Below, piece after piece: positions 21,423-31,804 of a stretch of 64,000 nucleotides of DNA. The notes under the pieces were generated by a model that was not told where the DNA came from, searched no databases, and saw only the letters and a list, made by a program, of their open reading frames with translations. The position numbers and the translations under genes are program-made. The first letter of the stretch is position 1. Every line of letters starts with the position of its first letter. Origin of the DNA: Chromobacterium alkanivorans (GTDB lineage Bacteria > Pseudomonadota > Gammaproteobacteria > Burkholderiales > Chromobacteriaceae); contig NZ_JAFHKL010000014.1 of assembly GCF_016937655.1 (NCBI RefSeq), forward strand, positions 60,280-124,279, read 5' to 3'.

Positions 21423-21950
21423 ATGCTCAAAACGCTTTTCCGCTGTTTGCCCTTGTCGCTGGCGCTGCTGGCTCCGCTGGCCCAGGCCGCCGTCTATACC
21501 GATGCCGCCAGCCGGGTGCGCTTTAATGTGCCGCCGGGCTGGAAGGTTCGCCCCAGCGTGGTGGACGGCCAGCGCGTGCTGCGCGTGGTGCCGCCCAAGG
21601 CCGATCAGCGCGAACGCGCCGCCATCGATGTGCAGGTGTTCTCGCGCAAGCCGGGACGCGGCGACACCCTGGCGCGGCTGGCGCAGAAATACCGCCGCGA
21701 GGGCGACAACCGCGAGGCCGCCAATTTCGCCCGCGGCAACAGCCGCAGCGGCCGCTTGGTCACCGAATACCGCGACGGCCGCTTCGTCTCCAACCGGCTG
21801 TGGATCGTCCGGCACAATCTGCACGTGTTCCAGCTGGGGGACAAGAAACGCATGGCCGAGGCGCGCTGCGCCGCCAACGCGTCGGAATTCAAGACCTACC
21901 GTCGGCAGATGGAGGCCATCTGCCTGTCGCTGGAATTGTTGAAGCGATGA
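21423..21950 (+). CDS. Exported protein of unknown function
   Basis: A 175-residue protein with a clear signal peptide (MLKTLFRCLPLSLALLAPL, cleavage after AQA near residue 22). The mature part is basic, has predicted beta-strands (VYTDAASRVRFNVPPGWKV) and two late cysteines (ARCAAN and AICLSLE) that could form a disulfide. The opening resembles PsbP/DUF1795-like secreted domains that begin with a GW turn, but this is not certain. Its stop overlaps the start of the first EamA exporter (ATGA), so the two are probably translated together. Function not recognised. Confidence 0.75.
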   Translation: MLKTLFRCLPLSLALLAPLAQAAVYTDAASRVRFNVPPGWKVRPSVVDGQRVLRVVPPKADQRERAAIDVQVFSRKPGRGDTLARLAQKYRREGDNREAANFARGNSRSGRLVTEYRDGRFVSNRLWIVRHNLHVFQLGDKKRMAEARCAANASEFKTYRRQMEAICLSLELLKR

Positions 21951-22837
21951 CGCCGGCGCTGAGCGACGGCGCGCGGGCCTTGGGACTGCGCTTGCGCCAG
22001 GGGCGCCTGGGCTCCGGCTGGATGGTGGTGGCGGCGCTGTGTTTCGCCTTGATGAGCATGTTCGTCAAGCTGGGCGCCGACGCCTTCGGCTCCACCGAGC
22101 TGCTGTTCTGGCGCACCGCCATCGGCGCGCTGGCGCTGGGCGCGGCGATGGGCTGGAAGCGGCAATCGCCGCTGACGCCGCATTGGCGCGGCCACATCAA
22201 GCGCAGCTTCGTCGGCTACGCGTCCATGGTGGCGCTGTTCTACGCGCTGACCCGGCTGCCGCTGTCCACCGCGGTGACGCTGAACTACACCTCCTCGCTG
22301 TTCTTCGCCCTGCTGTGCGTGGTCAAGCTGAAAGACCGGCTGACGCCGCGCACCGGCCTGGCCTTGCTGTTGGGCTTCGTCGGCATCGTCATCCTGCTGC
22401 GGCCCACTTTCAGCTCGGCGCAGTGGCTGGCCGGCCTGATCGGCCTGCTGTCCGGCGTCAGCGCCGGCTACGCGGTGTTCCAAGTGCGGGAACTGGGACG
22501 GATGGGCGAGCCGTCCTGGAAGGTGGTGTTCTGGTTCTTCACCGTTTCCAGCGTGCTGGGCGGCGTCTGGCTGGTCTTGGGGCCGGGCTTCAGCGCGGTG
22601 ACGGCGGACAATGTCCTGCCGCTGCTCGGCGTCGGCGTCTGCGGCATGTTGGGGCAGCTGGCGATGACTCGCGCCTACAAGGACGGGCGCAAATACCTGG
22701 TGGCCAGTTTCGGCTATCTGACCGTGCTGTTTTCCGTGTTGCTGGGCGTCTTGCTGTGGGGCGATTCTTTGAGCGGGTGGTCGCTGGCGGCGATGGCCTT
22801 GATTGTGGGGTCCGGCCTGATGGCGGCCTTGCGCTGA
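21947..22837 (+). CDS. EamA/DMT-family transporter (first of a tandem pair)
   Basis: A 296-residue membrane protein with ten predicted helices arranged as two EamA repeats, the typical drug/metabolite exporter fold. It starts within the stop codon of the preceding exported-protein gene (ATGA overlap). It is clearly paralogous to the next gene: both contain GSGWMVVAA, STELLFWRT or STELVFWRT, PLSTAVTLNYTS and AMTRAYK. Members export amino acids, nucleosides or other metabolites; the substrate is not predictable. Confidence 0.9.
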   Translation: MTPALSDGARALGLRLRQGRLGSGWMVVAALCFALMSMFVKLGADAFGSTELLFWRTAIGALALGAAMGWKRQSPLTPHWRGHIKRSFVGYASMVALFYALTRLPLSTAVTLNYTSSLFFALLCVVKLKDRLTPRTGLALLLGFVGIVILLRPTFSSAQWLAGLIGLLSGVSAGYAVFQVRELGRMGEPSWKVVFWFFTVSSVLGGVWLVLGPGFSAVTADNVLPLLGVGVCGMLGQLAMTRAYKDGRKYLVASFGYLTVLFSVLLGVLLWGDSLSGWSLAAMALIVGSGLMAALR

Positions 22838-22899
22838 GCCGCTTCCAAAGTTTGCTGCGCTTGGTCTCGCCTTGGCTCGCGAGGCTTGGAACCGGTTCC
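22838..22899. repeat. Deletion derivative of the family 1 repeat between the EamA genes
   Basis: The stretch contains AAAGTTTGCTGCGCTTGG and GTCTCGCCTTGGCTCGCGAG, then CTTGGAACCGGTTC. These are the ends of a family 1 repeat (like copy E) joined with most of the interior lost. It directly follows the stop codon of the first EamA gene. Confidence 0.55.
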
Positions 22900-22946
22900 G
22901 AGGCGGAGCCTGATGATTGAACGACAATGAATAAGGATAACGTGGT

Positions 22947-23795
22947 TTGACTAGTGGAAAGTGGCGCCTGGGTTCGGGCTGGATGGTGGTGGCGGCGGTG
23001 TTTTTCGGCCTGATGGGGGTGTTCGTCAAATTGGGGGCCGAGTATTTCTCCTCCACCGAGCTGGTGTTCTGGCGCACCCTGGTGGGCGCGGTCACGCTGG
23101 GCGCGGCGGCCCTGTGGCGGCGCGAGCGCTTCGCCACCCCCCTGCTGCGCTACCACGTGCAGCGCGGCCTGATCGGCTACGCCTCGCTGCTGCTGTATTT
23201 CTACGCCATCGCCCATCTGCCCTTGTCCACCGCGGTGACGCTCAACTACACCTCGCCGATGTTCCTGGCGCTGCTGTCCGTGGTTCTGCTGCGCGAACGC
23301 CTGCCCAAGCAGGCGCTGGCCGGCCTGGCGCTGGGCTTCGTCGGCGTGGTGTTGCTGCTGCGGCCCACGCTGTCCAGCGAGGCCTGGCTGGCCGGCCTGC
23401 TCGGCGTCGGTTCCGGCCTGCTGGCCGGCTGGTCCTATCTGCACGTGCGCGAACTGGGCCGCCAGGGCGAGCCGGAATGGAAGGTGGTGTTTTATTTCGC
23501 GCTGATCTCCACGCTGGGCGGCCTGCTGCTGATGCTGTTCGAAACCTGGCATCCGGTGACGCTGGAAAACGTCTGGCTGCTGCTGGGCCTGGGCGCCACC
23601 GCCACCATCGCCCAATTGGCGATGACCCGCGCCTACAAGGTGGGCCGCAAGCTCTTGGCCGCCAATCTGTCCTACCTGACCGTGGTGTTCTCCACGCTGC
23701 TGGGCGTTGGCCTGTGGGGCGACCCGCTCAGCGCCGGCGGTCTGGCGGCGATGGGTTTGATAATCGTCAGCGGCATGCTGGCCAGCCGGCGTTAA
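22947..23795 (+). CDS. EamA/DMT-family transporter (second of a tandem pair)
   Basis: A 282-residue ten-helix EamA protein, paralogous to the gene 110 bases upstream. It has no suitable ATG; the TTG at 22947, about ten bases after AAGGA, gives a start aligned with the paralogue. Residues WMVVAAVFFGLMGVFVKLG form helix 1. The pair probably arose by local duplication, followed by entry of a repeat between the copies. The transported compound is unknown. Confidence 0.88.
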   Translation: MTSGKWRLGSGWMVVAAVFFGLMGVFVKLGAEYFSSTELVFWRTLVGAVTLGAAALWRRERFATPLLRYHVQRGLIGYASLLLYFYAIAHLPLSTAVTLNYTSPMFLALLSVVLLRERLPKQALAGLALGFVGVVLLLRPTLSSEAWLAGLLGVGSGLLAGWSYLHVRELGRQGEPEWKVVFYFALISTLGGLLLMLFETWHPVTLENVWLLLGLGATATIAQLAMTRAYKVGRKLLAANLSYLTVVFSTLLGVGLWGDPLSAGGLAAMGLIIVSGMLASRR

Positions 23796-23831
23796 GCTGT
23801 AGCCAATGCCCGGCGAGCGGGGGAGGCGAAC

Positions 23832-24359
23832 ATGGCGGTGCCGACGGACAAGGCCGCTTTATTGGCGGCGATGAGGGACGAATACCGGCGCTTGCGCGCG
23901 GTGCTGGCGCGGGTGCCGCCGGAGCGCGCCTTCGCCCAGGAACTGGATGGGCACGCCAAGGGCAGCCGCATGAGCGCGGCGGACCTGTTGGCCTATCTGC
24001 TGGGCTGGCAGGCGCTGGTGCTGAAGTGGCACCGGCTGGAGCGGGAGGGCGCGGCCATCGATTTCCCCGACGCCGGCTACCGCTGGAACCAGCTGGGCCT
24101 GCTGGCGCAGAAGTTCTACCGCGACTACCGCGAGATCGGCGACTGGGCCCGGCTGTGCGCGATGCTGGACGACAGCCAGCGCCAGGTGGAAGCGTTGGTG
24201 GAGGGTTTTTCCGACCAGGCGTTGTACGGCCGGCCCTGGTACGACAAATGGACGCGCGGGCGGATGATACAGTTCAACACCGCCTCGCCCTGCCGCAATG
24301 CCCGCGGGCGGCTTGCCGCCTGGCTCAAGACTCAGGGCCAGGTTCGGGCGGAGGGCTGA
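23832..24359 (+). CDS. ClbS/DfsB family four-helix-bundle protein
   Basis: A 175-residue cytoplasmic protein with the ClbS/DfsB (DUF1706) signature: DLLAYLLGWQALVLKWH near residue 55 and KWTRGRMIQFNT near residue 140. ClbS protects colibactin producers by hydrolysing its cyclopropane warhead, and other members are related to DinB-type thiol-binding proteins. No colibactin genes are seen, so a general role in handling electrophiles is only a guess. It starts 37 bases after the EamA gene and may share its transcript. Confidence 0.85.
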   Translation: MAVPTDKAALLAAMRDEYRRLRAVLARVPPERAFAQELDGHAKGSRMSAADLLAYLLGWQALVLKWHRLEREGAAIDFPDAGYRWNQLGLLAQKFYRDYREIGDWARLCAMLDDSQRQVEALVEGFSDQALYGRPWYDKWTRGRMIQFNTASPCRNARGRLAAWLKTQGQVRAEG

Positions 24360-24426
24360 AAAAGCTTGCCGGCGCCGGACAGGCTGGATTTACAATGAAG
24401 CAAACCGCCGTTAAATGGAGAAGGGC

Positions 24427-24789
24427 ATGATCTCGATACGCGAACAACACTATGGCCTGGACGTGGCCCTGTACAACGAATTCACGCTGGCGGACTTCAA
24501 ACTGCTGGAGGAGGCCTTGCTCAAGCGCCAGTCCGAATGCGCCAAGCCCGACCTGCTGCTGGACCTGACCGAGTTGAAGGACTTCACGCTGGACATGGCG
24601 GTGGAAGAGGTCAAATTCATGCGCGCCCACGAAAACCACGTCGGCCGCGTGGCGCTGGTGGTCAGCGACGTCTGGATCAAGCTGGCGGCACACATCGCCG
24701 GCCTGCTGTCCAATACCCGCACCCAGTATTTCGACACCGCCGAAGAGGCCCAGGCCTGGCTGGAAAGCCCGGTGGCGGCGGGTACCTAG
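24427..24789 (+). CDS. SpoIIAA-like (STAS fold) protein
   Basis: A 120-residue protein with the alternating strand and helix pattern of the SpoIIAA-like STAS family (LLLDLTELKDFTLDMAVE, RVALVVSD, FDTAEEAQAWL). No partner kinase or anti-sigma factor gene is nearby. The start at 24427 is used because GGAGAAGG lies just upstream, inside the longer frame. Role unknown; family members often bind lipids or partner proteins at membranes. Confidence 0.8.
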   Translation: MISIREQHYGLDVALYNEFTLADFKLLEEALLKRQSECAKPDLLLDLTELKDFTLDMAVEEVKFMRAHENHVGRVALVVSDVWIKLAAHIAGLLSNTRTQYFDTAEEAQAWLESPVAAGT

Positions 24790-24912
24790 CTTGCCCTCCT
24801 GCACCGCCGTTGCGCCGTGCCCTCCGGGACGCCCAATGCGGCGTCCCGGTTGATTTTGTCGGCGATGGCGGTACAGTAGCGGTTTTTGTTCAACTCGAAA
24901 GAATAAAAACCG

Positions 24913-27225
<2,313 letters not shown>

Positions 27226-27238
27226 GGGGGCTGAAGTC

Positions 27239-27267
27239 AAAAACGGCGGGGGATTCCCCGCCGTTTT
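27239..27267. terminator. Bidirectional terminator between tex and the Lrp-type gene
   Basis: An inverted repeat (AAAAACGGCGGGG ... CCCCGCCGTTTTT) with T-runs on both strands serves the two convergent genes. Confidence 0.88.
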
Positions 27268-27750
27268 TCATTCCGGCACCGAGGACAGCGGCAGTTTCAT
27301 CGTCTGTTTGATCGCGTTCAAGGCGATGGTGGATTTGACGCTGCGCACCAGGGACAGCCGCATCAGCCGGTTCATCACGAAGGTGGACAGCGAGGGCAGG
27401 TCCGGCACCACGATGCGCAGCAGATAGTCCGCCTCGCCGGCGGCGGCGTAGCATTCCAGCACCTCCGGCAGCTCGTTGATGGCCTGGGCGAATTCCTGCA
27501 AGGCGCTTTCGCTGTGGCGCTCCAGGCTGACGTGGGCGAAAGCCATCACCGACAGTCCCACCTGTTCCGGCTTCAGCGCCACCTGATAGCCCTGGATCAC
27601 GCCGACGTCCTCCATGCGCTGGATGCGGCGGCCGATCTGCGACGCGGACAAGGCCACTTGCTGCGCCAACTTCTGATGGGTGCTGCGGGCGTCGTGCTGC
27701 AGCGCGTCCAGAATCTGGTAATCGAAGCGGTCCAATTCAATTTTGCGCAT
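27268..27750 (-). CDS. Lrp/AsnC family transcriptional regulator, divergent from phhA
   Basis: A 160-residue regulator with an N-terminal winged helix-turn-helix (about 5-60, RFDYQILDALQHDARSTHQKL) and a C-terminal RAM ligand-binding domain (70-150, including CYAAAGEADYLL). It is transcribed away from phhA with 131 bases between start codons, so it probably controls phenylalanine or tyrosine degradation. In Pseudomonas phhA is instead governed by the sigma-54 activator PhhR. The start is uncertain between ATG at 27750 and 27759; neither has a good ribosome binding site. Confidence 0.9.
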   Translation of the reverse strand: MRKIELDRFDYQILDALQHDARSTHQKLAQQVALSASQIGRRIQRMEDVGVIQGYQVALKPEQVGLSVMAFAHVSLERHSESALQEFAQAINELPEVLECYAAAGEADYLLRIVVPDLPSLSTFVMNRLMRLSLVRSVKSTIALNAIKQTMKLPLSSVPE

Positions 27751-27881
27751 GATGAGCATTCGGATGGGTTTATATGCGGCAAGTGTGCAAAAAAAATCGC
27801 TGACAGGCAAATTTTGCGGTCTTCCCGCATGGCTACGGGCCTAAACTAGAGTTATCCATCTAAATATCCGGACCCACCGCC

Positions 27882-28775
27882 ATGAACGACCGAGCCGATT
27901 TCGTCGTGCCCGACATCACCACCCGCAAGAATGTCGGACTCAGCCACGACAGCGCGGACTTCACCCTGCCGCAGCCGCTGGAACGCTACACCGCCGCCGA
28001 CCACGCCACCTGGGCCACGCTGTATCGCCGCCAGAGCGAGATGCTGCCGGGCCGCGCCTGCGACGAGTTCCTGGAAGGCCTGGAGCGCCTGGGCGTGGAC
28101 GCGGACCGGGTGCCGGACTTCGCCAAGCTGAACGAACAGCTGATGGCCGCCACCGGCTGGAAAATCGTGGCGGTGCCGGGCCTGATTCCGGACGACGTGT
28201 TCTTCGAACACCTGGCCAACCGCCGCTTCCCAGTCACCTGGTGGCTGCGCGAGCCGCATCAGCTGGACTATCTGCAAGAGCCGGACGTGTTCCATGATTT
28301 GTTCGGCCACGTGCCGCTGCTGATCAATCCGGTGTTCGCCGACTACCTGGAGGCTTACGGCAAGGGCGGCATGAAGGCCAAGGCGCTGGGCGCCTTGCCG
28401 ATGCTGGCGCGTCTGTACTGGTACACGGTGGAGTTCGGCCTGATCAACACCCCCAAGGGCATGCGCATCTACGGCGCCGGCATCGTGTCCAGCAAGGGCG
28501 AGTCGGTGTACTGCCTGGACAGCGCCAGCCCCAACCACGTCGGTTTCGATCTGGAGCGCATCATGCGCACCCGCTACCGCATCGACACCTTCCAGAAAAC
28601 CTATTTCGTCATCGACAGCTTCCAGCAGCTGTTCGACGCCACCGCGCCGGACTTCGCGCCCATCTACGCGCGGCTGGCGGCGGCGCCGACGCTGGGCGCC
28701 GGCGACGTGGCCCCGGACGACAAGGTGTTCAATGTCGGCGACCGCAGCGGCTGGGGCGATTCCGAGGATGTGTGA
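27882..28775 (+). CDS. phhA: Phenylalanine 4-monooxygenase
   Basis: This enzyme hydroxylates L-phenylalanine to L-tyrosine using oxygen, tetrahydropterin and non-heme iron. At 297 residues it has the same length as the crystallised Chromobacterium violaceum enzyme and begins with the same segment (MNDRADFVVPDITTRKNVGL). The iron ligands are His138 and His143 (FHDLFGHVP) and Glu184 (WYTVEFG). Compared from memory, scattered substitutions lie mainly in the N-terminal 70 and last 30 residues, suggesting a sister species. No regulatory ACT domain is present, as usual for bacterial forms. No pterin dehydratase (phhB) gene is adjacent. Confidence 0.98.
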   Translation: MNDRADFVVPDITTRKNVGLSHDSADFTLPQPLERYTAADHATWATLYRRQSEMLPGRACDEFLEGLERLGVDADRVPDFAKLNEQLMAATGWKIVAVPGLIPDDVFFEHLANRRFPVTWWLREPHQLDYLQEPDVFHDLFGHVPLLINPVFADYLEAYGKGGMKAKALGALPMLARLYWYTVEFGLINTPKGMRIYGAGIVSSKGESVYCLDSASPNHVGFDLERIMRTRYRIDTFQKTYFVIDSFQQLFDATAPDFAPIYARLAAAPTLGAGDVAPDDKVFNVGDRSGWGDSEDV

Positions 28776-28804
28776 GGCCAGGGCGGATCGCGTCTGGATG
28801 CCGT

Positions 28805-28832
28805 AAAACGACCCGCCGCGGCGGGTCGTTTT
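28805..28832 (+). terminator. Terminator of phhA
   Basis: A perfect 12-bp stem (AAAACGACCCGC/GCGGGTCGTTTT) with a 4-base loop, 30 bases after the stop codon. Confidence 0.9.
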
Positions 28833-28872
28833 ATTTGTTCCGATTAAAACAAATATACGAGTGTTTACTAGA

Positions 28873-28901
28873 TTGATAAGCATTCTCATTTTTGTTAGAG
28901 T
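28873..28901 (+). promoter_or_regulatory. Candidate fbpABC promoter with overlapping Fur box
   Basis: A -35 TTGATA (28873-28878) is followed after exactly 17 bases by TAGAGT (28896-28901). Overlapping the -35, GATAAGCATTCTCATTTTT (28875-28893) matches the 19-bp Fur consensus at 13 positions. Placement fits iron-dependent repression of the fbpABC genes. The -10 box straddles the left end of repeat copy B. Confidence 0.5.
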
Positions 28902-29040
28902 CCGTTTACGATCTCGCGAGCAAGAGCGAGACAAGGCGAAAACGGCTGAGAAAGCGGAATGTACACACGGTACATGAGCATTTCGACGCCGTACTCACCG
29001 TGTAACGCTCCACGCAGCGCAGCAGATCGTAAACAGGTTC
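28898..29040. repeat. Transposon-like interspersed repeat, copy B (family 1)
   Basis: A 143-bp element like copy A, flanked on both sides by TTA (28895-28897 and 29041-29043). The left terminal repeat has drifted (GAGTCCGTTTACGATCT) while the right keeps the consensus. It occupies the leader region between the candidate fbpA promoter and the fbpA start codon, so it is probably transcribed as a folded 5' leader. Confidence 0.83.
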
Positions 29041-29088
29041 TTAGATTGAGACTCCGATTCTGATCGCTCACCCAACAGGGGACACACC

Positions 29089-30081
29089 TTGAAAACGCAC
29101 CTGATGCTTGCCGCCGTCCTGGCGGGTTTCGCCGGCCACGCCATGGCGGAAGACGTAGTGGTTTACAGCGCGCGCGCCGAGCAACTGCTCAAGCCCATCA
29201 TCGAGGTTTACAAGAAGGAAACCGGCGTCAACATCAAGCTGGTGTCGGACAAGGAAGGTCCGCTGATGGAGCGCCTGCGCGCCGAAGGCAGCAACAGCCC
29301 GGCCGATCTGCTGCTGACCGTGGACGCCGGCAATCTGTGGCAGGCGGCCAAGATGGGCCTGTTCAAGCCGGTGAAGTCGCCGTTGCTGGACGCCAACATC
29401 CCGTCCTATCTGCGCGACCCGGGCAATGAGTGGTACGGCCTGTCCATCCGCGCGCGCACCATTTTCTACAACACCCAGAAAGTGAAGCCGGGCCAGCTGT
29501 CCAGCTACGCCGACCTGGCCGATCCCAAGTGGAAGGGCAAGCTGTGTCTGCGCACCTCCAAGAAGGTCTACAACCAGTCGCTGGTGGCGATGATGTTGTC
29601 CGATCTGGGCCCGGTGAAGACCGAGAAAGTGGTCAAGGGCTGGGTGGATAATCTGGCCACCCGCGAATTCCCGGACGACACCAAGATGCTGGAGGCCATC
29701 GCCGCCGGCCAGTGCGAGGTGGGCATCGCCAACACCTATTACTACGGCCGGCTGATGGAAAAATCGCCGAACCTGCCGGTGGGCATTTTCTGGGCGGATC
29801 AGGCGGGCAAGGGCACCCATGTGAACATTTCCGGCGCCGGCGTGGTCAAGCACGCCAAGAACGAGAAGGGCGCGCTGAAGTTCCTGGAATGGCTGTCCAG
29901 CGCCAAGGCGCAGAATATGTTCGCCGACGTGAACATGGAATTCCCGGTCAACCCCAAGGTCAAGCCTGACGCGCGCGTGGCCGCCTGGGGCGATTTCAAG
30001 CACAGCTACATCAATGTGGCCAACGCCGGTTCGCGCCAGGCGGAGGCGGTGAAGCTGATGGACCGCGTCGGTTACAAATAA
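29089..30081 (+). CDS. fbpA: Ferric iron ABC transporter, periplasmic binding protein
   Basis: A 330-residue periplasmic protein that binds ferric iron and delivers it to the FbpBC importer. It has a signal peptide ending at AMAED near residue 20. The pattern [15 protein letters not shown] and the tyrosine pair in ANTYYYGRL fit FbpA/FutA proteins that hold iron with tyrosine side chains. The start is TTG at 29089, supported by AGGGG upstream and by the signal peptide beginning there. It leads an operon with the permease and ATPase genes, with hairpins after it that could lower downstream expression. Confidence 0.93.
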   Translation: MKTHLMLAAVLAGFAGHAMAEDVVVYSARAEQLLKPIIEVYKKETGVNIKLVSDKEGPLMERLRAEGSNSPADLLLTVDAGNLWQAAKMGLFKPVKSPLLDANIPSYLRDPGNEWYGLSIRARTIFYNTQKVKPGQLSSYADLADPKWKGKLCLRTSKKVYNQSLVAMMLSDLGPVKTEKVVKGWVDNLATREFPDDTKMLEAIAAGQCEVGIANTYYYGRLMEKSPNLPVGIFWADQAGKGTHVNISGAGVVKHAKNEKGALKFLEWLSSAKAQNMFADVNMEFPVNPKVKPDARVAAWGDFKHSYINVANAGSRQAEAVKLMDRVGYK

Positions 30082-30088
30082 ACCGCGA

Positions 30089-30115
30089 CGGGCCGGCGAC
30101 GGCCCGCATTTTTTT
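30089..30115 (+). terminator. Intra-operon terminator after fbpA
   Basis: CGGGCC/GGCCCG with a 6-base loop is followed by a long T-run. Such partial terminators are common after binding-protein genes and would make fbpA more abundant than fbpB. Confidence 0.7.
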
Positions 30116-30150
30116 ACAGCCTGTCGGGCACCAAAGCCCCGGCAGGCTGT
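30116..30150 (+). terminator. Second hairpin between fbpA and fbpB
   Basis: A 12-bp stem (ACAGCCTGTCGGG paired with CCCCGGCAGGCTGT, one G-T pair) starts directly after the first terminator and is followed by CTTTG. It may be a second terminator or an RNA stabiliser. Confidence 0.55.
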
Positions 30151-30177
30151 CTTTGCTTGTTTCCCCGCGTTTTTGAC

Positions 30178-31803
30178 ATGGTTTCTCCGCCGATGATCCG
30201 TTCTCTGTCGCCCTGGCGCGGCCTGGCCTTTGGCGTCAGCCTGCTCACCGTCGCGCCCTTGCTGGTGATTTTGTGGTCGCTGCTGGCGCCGGACTGGGAG
30301 GTGTGGCGGCATCTGTACGATTACACGCTGCCGGAGCTGTTGCTCAACACCGCGTATCTGACGCTGGGCGTCGGCGCCGGCGTGCTGCTGCTGGGCGTGC
30401 CGCTGGCCTGGCTGACCGCGGTGCACGACTTTCCCGGCCGCCGCTTCTTCCACTGGGCGCTGATGCTGCCGCTGGCGATGCCGGCCTATGTGCTGGCGTT
30501 TTCGCAACTGGGCCTGTTCGACTTCACCGGGCCGGTGCAGACCTGGCTGCGCGAGCGTTTCGGCGATTCGTCCTGGGTGCCCAATATCCGTTCCACGCCG
30601 GGCGTGATCCTGGTGATGTCGCTGGCCTTCTATCCCTATGTCTATCTGCTGGCGCGCAACGCCTTCGCCACCATGGGCCGGCGCGCGCTGGAAGTGGGGC
30701 AGTCGCTGGGCCTGTCGCGCTGGCAGGGCTTCCGCCGCGTGGCCTTGCCGATGGCGCGGCCGTGGATCGCCGGCGGCCTGATGCTGGCGCTGATGGAGAC
30801 GCTGGCGGATTTCGGCACCGTGGCCATTTTCAATTTCGACGCCTTCACCTCGGCCATCTACAAGGCCTGGTTCAGCCTGTTCTCCTTGCCGGCGGCCAAG
30901 CAGCTGGCGTCCTTGCTGGTGTTGATGGTGCTGCTGCTGCTGTGGCTGGAACAGCGCTCGCGCGGCCGCCGCGCTTATACCCAGGCCGGCAAGGCGGCGC
31001 CGCAGCCGCGCTTGCGGCTGGGCGGAGCGGCCGGCTGGCTGGCCGCCGCCGCCTGCTCGCTGGTGCTGATCCTGGCCTTCGCGCTGCCCTTCGGCCAGCT
31101 GCTGGTCTGGGCCGGCGCGCACCTGGCCGAGGACCTGGACGCGGATTTCCTCGGCCATGTGGCCAACTCGCTGCTGCTGGCCTCGCTGGCCGCCGTGCTG
31201 GTGGCCTTGACCGCCTTGCTGCTCAGCTACGCGACGCGGCGCGATCCGACGCGCTGGACCCGGCTGTGGAGCCGGCTGGCGACGCTGGGCTACGCGGTGC
31301 CGGGCACGGTGCTGGCGGTGGGGGTGTTCGTGCCGGTGGCCTGGTTCGACAATCTGTTGCTGGACTGGCTGCGGCCCTGGCTGGCGCCGGACGCCAGCGC
31401 GGTGATCAAGGGCACTTTGCTGGTGCTGATGCTGGCCTATGTGGCGCGCTTCCTGGCGGTGGGCCACTCCGCGGTGGACGCGGCCATGCACCGCATCAGC
31501 CGCAGCCAGGAGGAGGCGGCGCGCAATATGGGCTATAGCGGCCTGCGGCTGCTGGCGCGGCTGCATCTGCCGCTGCTGCGCGGCGGCTTGTTCACCGCGG
31601 CGCTGATGGTGTTCGTCGACGTGATGAAGGAAATGCCGATCACGCTGATGACCCGGCCATACGGTTGGGACACGCTGGCGGTGAGGATTTTCAATTTGAC
31701 CACCGAGGGCGAATGGGAGCGCGCGGCCTTGCCGGCGGTGGCCATCGTGCTGGCCGGCCTGCTGCCGGTATGGGTGTTGTCGCGGCAGAAGGATGCGGCC
31801 TGA
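30178..31803 (+). CDS. fbpB: Ferric iron ABC transporter, fused permease
   Basis: A 541-residue inner-membrane protein with two tandem permease units, each of about six helices. The conserved EAA loops appear as RRALEVGQSLGLSRWQGF in the first half and SQEEAARNMGYSGLRLL in the second. It forms the channel for iron released from FbpA. The start is uncertain: TTG 30157, ATG 30178 and ATG 30193 are all in frame with no clear ribosome binding site. Its end lies at the start of the ATPase gene. Confidence 0.92.
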   Translation: MVSPPMIRSLSPWRGLAFGVSLLTVAPLLVILWSLLAPDWEVWRHLYDYTLPELLLNTAYLTLGVGAGVLLLGVPLAWLTAVHDFPGRRFFHWALMLPLAMPAYVLAFSQLGLFDFTGPVQTWLRERFGDSSWVPNIRSTPGVILVMSLAFYPYVYLLARNAFATMGRRALEVGQSLGLSRWQGFRRVALPMARPWIAGGLMLALMETLADFGTVAIFNFDAFTSAIYKAWFSLFSLPAAKQLASLLVLMVLLLLWLEQRSRGRRAYTQAGKAAPQPRLRLGGAAGWLAAAACSLVLILAFALPFGQLLVWAGAHLAEDLDADFLGHVANSLLLASLAAVLVALTALLLSYATRRDPTRWTRLWSRLATLGYAVPGTVLAVGVFVPVAWFDNLLLDWLRPWLAPDASAVIKGTLLVLMLAYVARFLAVGHSAVDAAMHRISRSQEEAARNMGYSGLRLLARLHLPLLRGGLFTAALMVFVDVMKEMPITLMTRPYGWDTLAVRIFNLTTEGEWERAALPAVAIVLAGLLPVWVLSRQKDAA

Positions 31804-31804
31804 G

